This document shows, one piece after another, positions 63,793 through 64,000 of a stretch of 64,000 nt of DNA (positions within the stretch are counted from its first letter, which is position 1; the number at the start of each line of letters is the position of its first letter). The notes under the pieces are model-generated. The model was not told the origin of the DNA. It worked only from the letters and a program-made list of their open reading frames with translations, and did no database searches. The position numbers were made by a program, and so were the translations under genes. Source of the DNA: Bifidobacterium commune (lineage in GTDB: Bacteria > Actinomycetota > Actinomycetes > Actinomycetales > Bifidobacteriaceae); NCBI RefSeq assembly GCF_900094885.1, contig NZ_FMBL01000001.1, positions 772,867-836,866 on the forward strand. Reading direction: 5' to 3'.

Positions 63793-64000
63793 CTACAGCA
63801 CGTGGCTCAGGAAGTCTTGGAAACGAGGTTCCTGCGGATGTTCGATGATTTCGGCACCGCCGTGCTCAACAACGACTCCGCCGTCCATAAAGACGATCTG
63901 ATCAGCCACTTCACGGGCGAACCCAATCTCATGGGTCACTACAATCATCGTCATGCCGGCATCTGCCAGCGAGCGCATGACAGCAAGCACTTCCCCCACC
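63793..64000 (-). CDS. Polar amino acid ABC transporter ATP-binding protein, C-terminal part
   Basis: The last 69 codons of an ATPase running off the right end. [20 protein letters not shown] contains the H loop histidine, and [20 protein letters not shown], then [20 protein letters not shown], is the typical end of GlnQ/GluA-type proteins for glutamate or glutamine uptake. Walker motifs are outside the window. Confidence 0.88.
   Translation of the reverse strand, partial: VGEVLAVMRSLADAGMTMIVVTHEIGFAREVADQIVFMDGGVVVEHGGAEIIEHPQEPRFQDFLSHVL

Noticed and set aside
1-64000. CRISPR arrays, restriction-modification or toxin-antitoxin systems
   Set aside because: No regularly spaced repeats and no recognisable Cas, methyltransferase-endonuclease or toxin-antitoxin genes were found.

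Overview
The window looks like chromosome from a bifidobacterium or close relative (Bifidobacteriaceae, Actinobacteria). This is inferred from gene content and style. There are two clpP genes next to clpX, an HspR-type (HAIR) operator before hsp20, a UPF0182 membrane protein, a cytosolic-type SdhA/SdhB pair without membrane anchors, DUF285 (BspA-like) and LPXTG surface-protein sequence, moderate GC, and several leaderless-looking promoters. The species cannot be named from the sequence alone. No rRNA, CRISPR array, complete insertion sequence, integrase or replication origin was seen.

Layout. 1-5.9 kb: the start of pth, a GNAT acetyltransferase, UPF0182 and brnQ. 6-18 kb is a patchwork of intact small genes (SDR, uracil permease, histidine phosphatase, hsp20, DUF488, two S51-like proteins, a Zn-ribbon protein, ychF, a lysine-riboswitch-controlled permease, proC) and decayed ones. 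The decayed set is a scar of a sugar ABC operon at 6.3 kb, an NTF2-like pseudogene at 10.9 kb, an internally deleted NAD(P)-binding protein at 11.9 kb and possible coding debris at 13.1 kb. 18.5-25.9 kb: a signalling and export module with an unusual double-module histidine kinase, a LuxR-type response regulator, and a convergent FtsX-type permease with its ATPase. 26-33 kb: metY, a pyridoxal-family kinase, the yraN-comM-dprA DNA uptake cluster and an alkyltransferase gene divergent from sdhA. 33-38.4 kb: sdhA-sdhB, a small methyltransferase and a LOG-family protein.

38.4-41.3 kb is an accessory segment. Two identical 77-bp repeats, each carrying a whole tRNA-Arg(ACG) gene, enclose a multiply frameshifted LPXTG surface-protein pseudogene. 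41.3-47.3 kb is a proteostasis block on the minus strand (tig, a ClC channel, clpP1, clpP2, clpX). 47.3-51.6 kb holds a ribonuclease D and a pncA-recQ pair. 51.7-57 kb is a five-gene peptide ABC operon whose binding protein is anchored by a transmembrane helix. 57-64 kb holds coaX, an orphan sugar-binding lipoprotein, an MFS transporter, a pseudouridine synthase behind glmS, and the end of a polar amino acid ABC ATPase running off the window.

The most notable items are the lysine riboswitch with an apparent Shine-Dalgarno-sequestering hairpin, the fused kinase with a decayed second module, the tRNA-bracketed surface-protein island, and the recurrence of Ser/Thr/Asn/Gln-rich insertions in otherwise conserved enzymes. 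No wholly new multi-gene system could be demonstrated.
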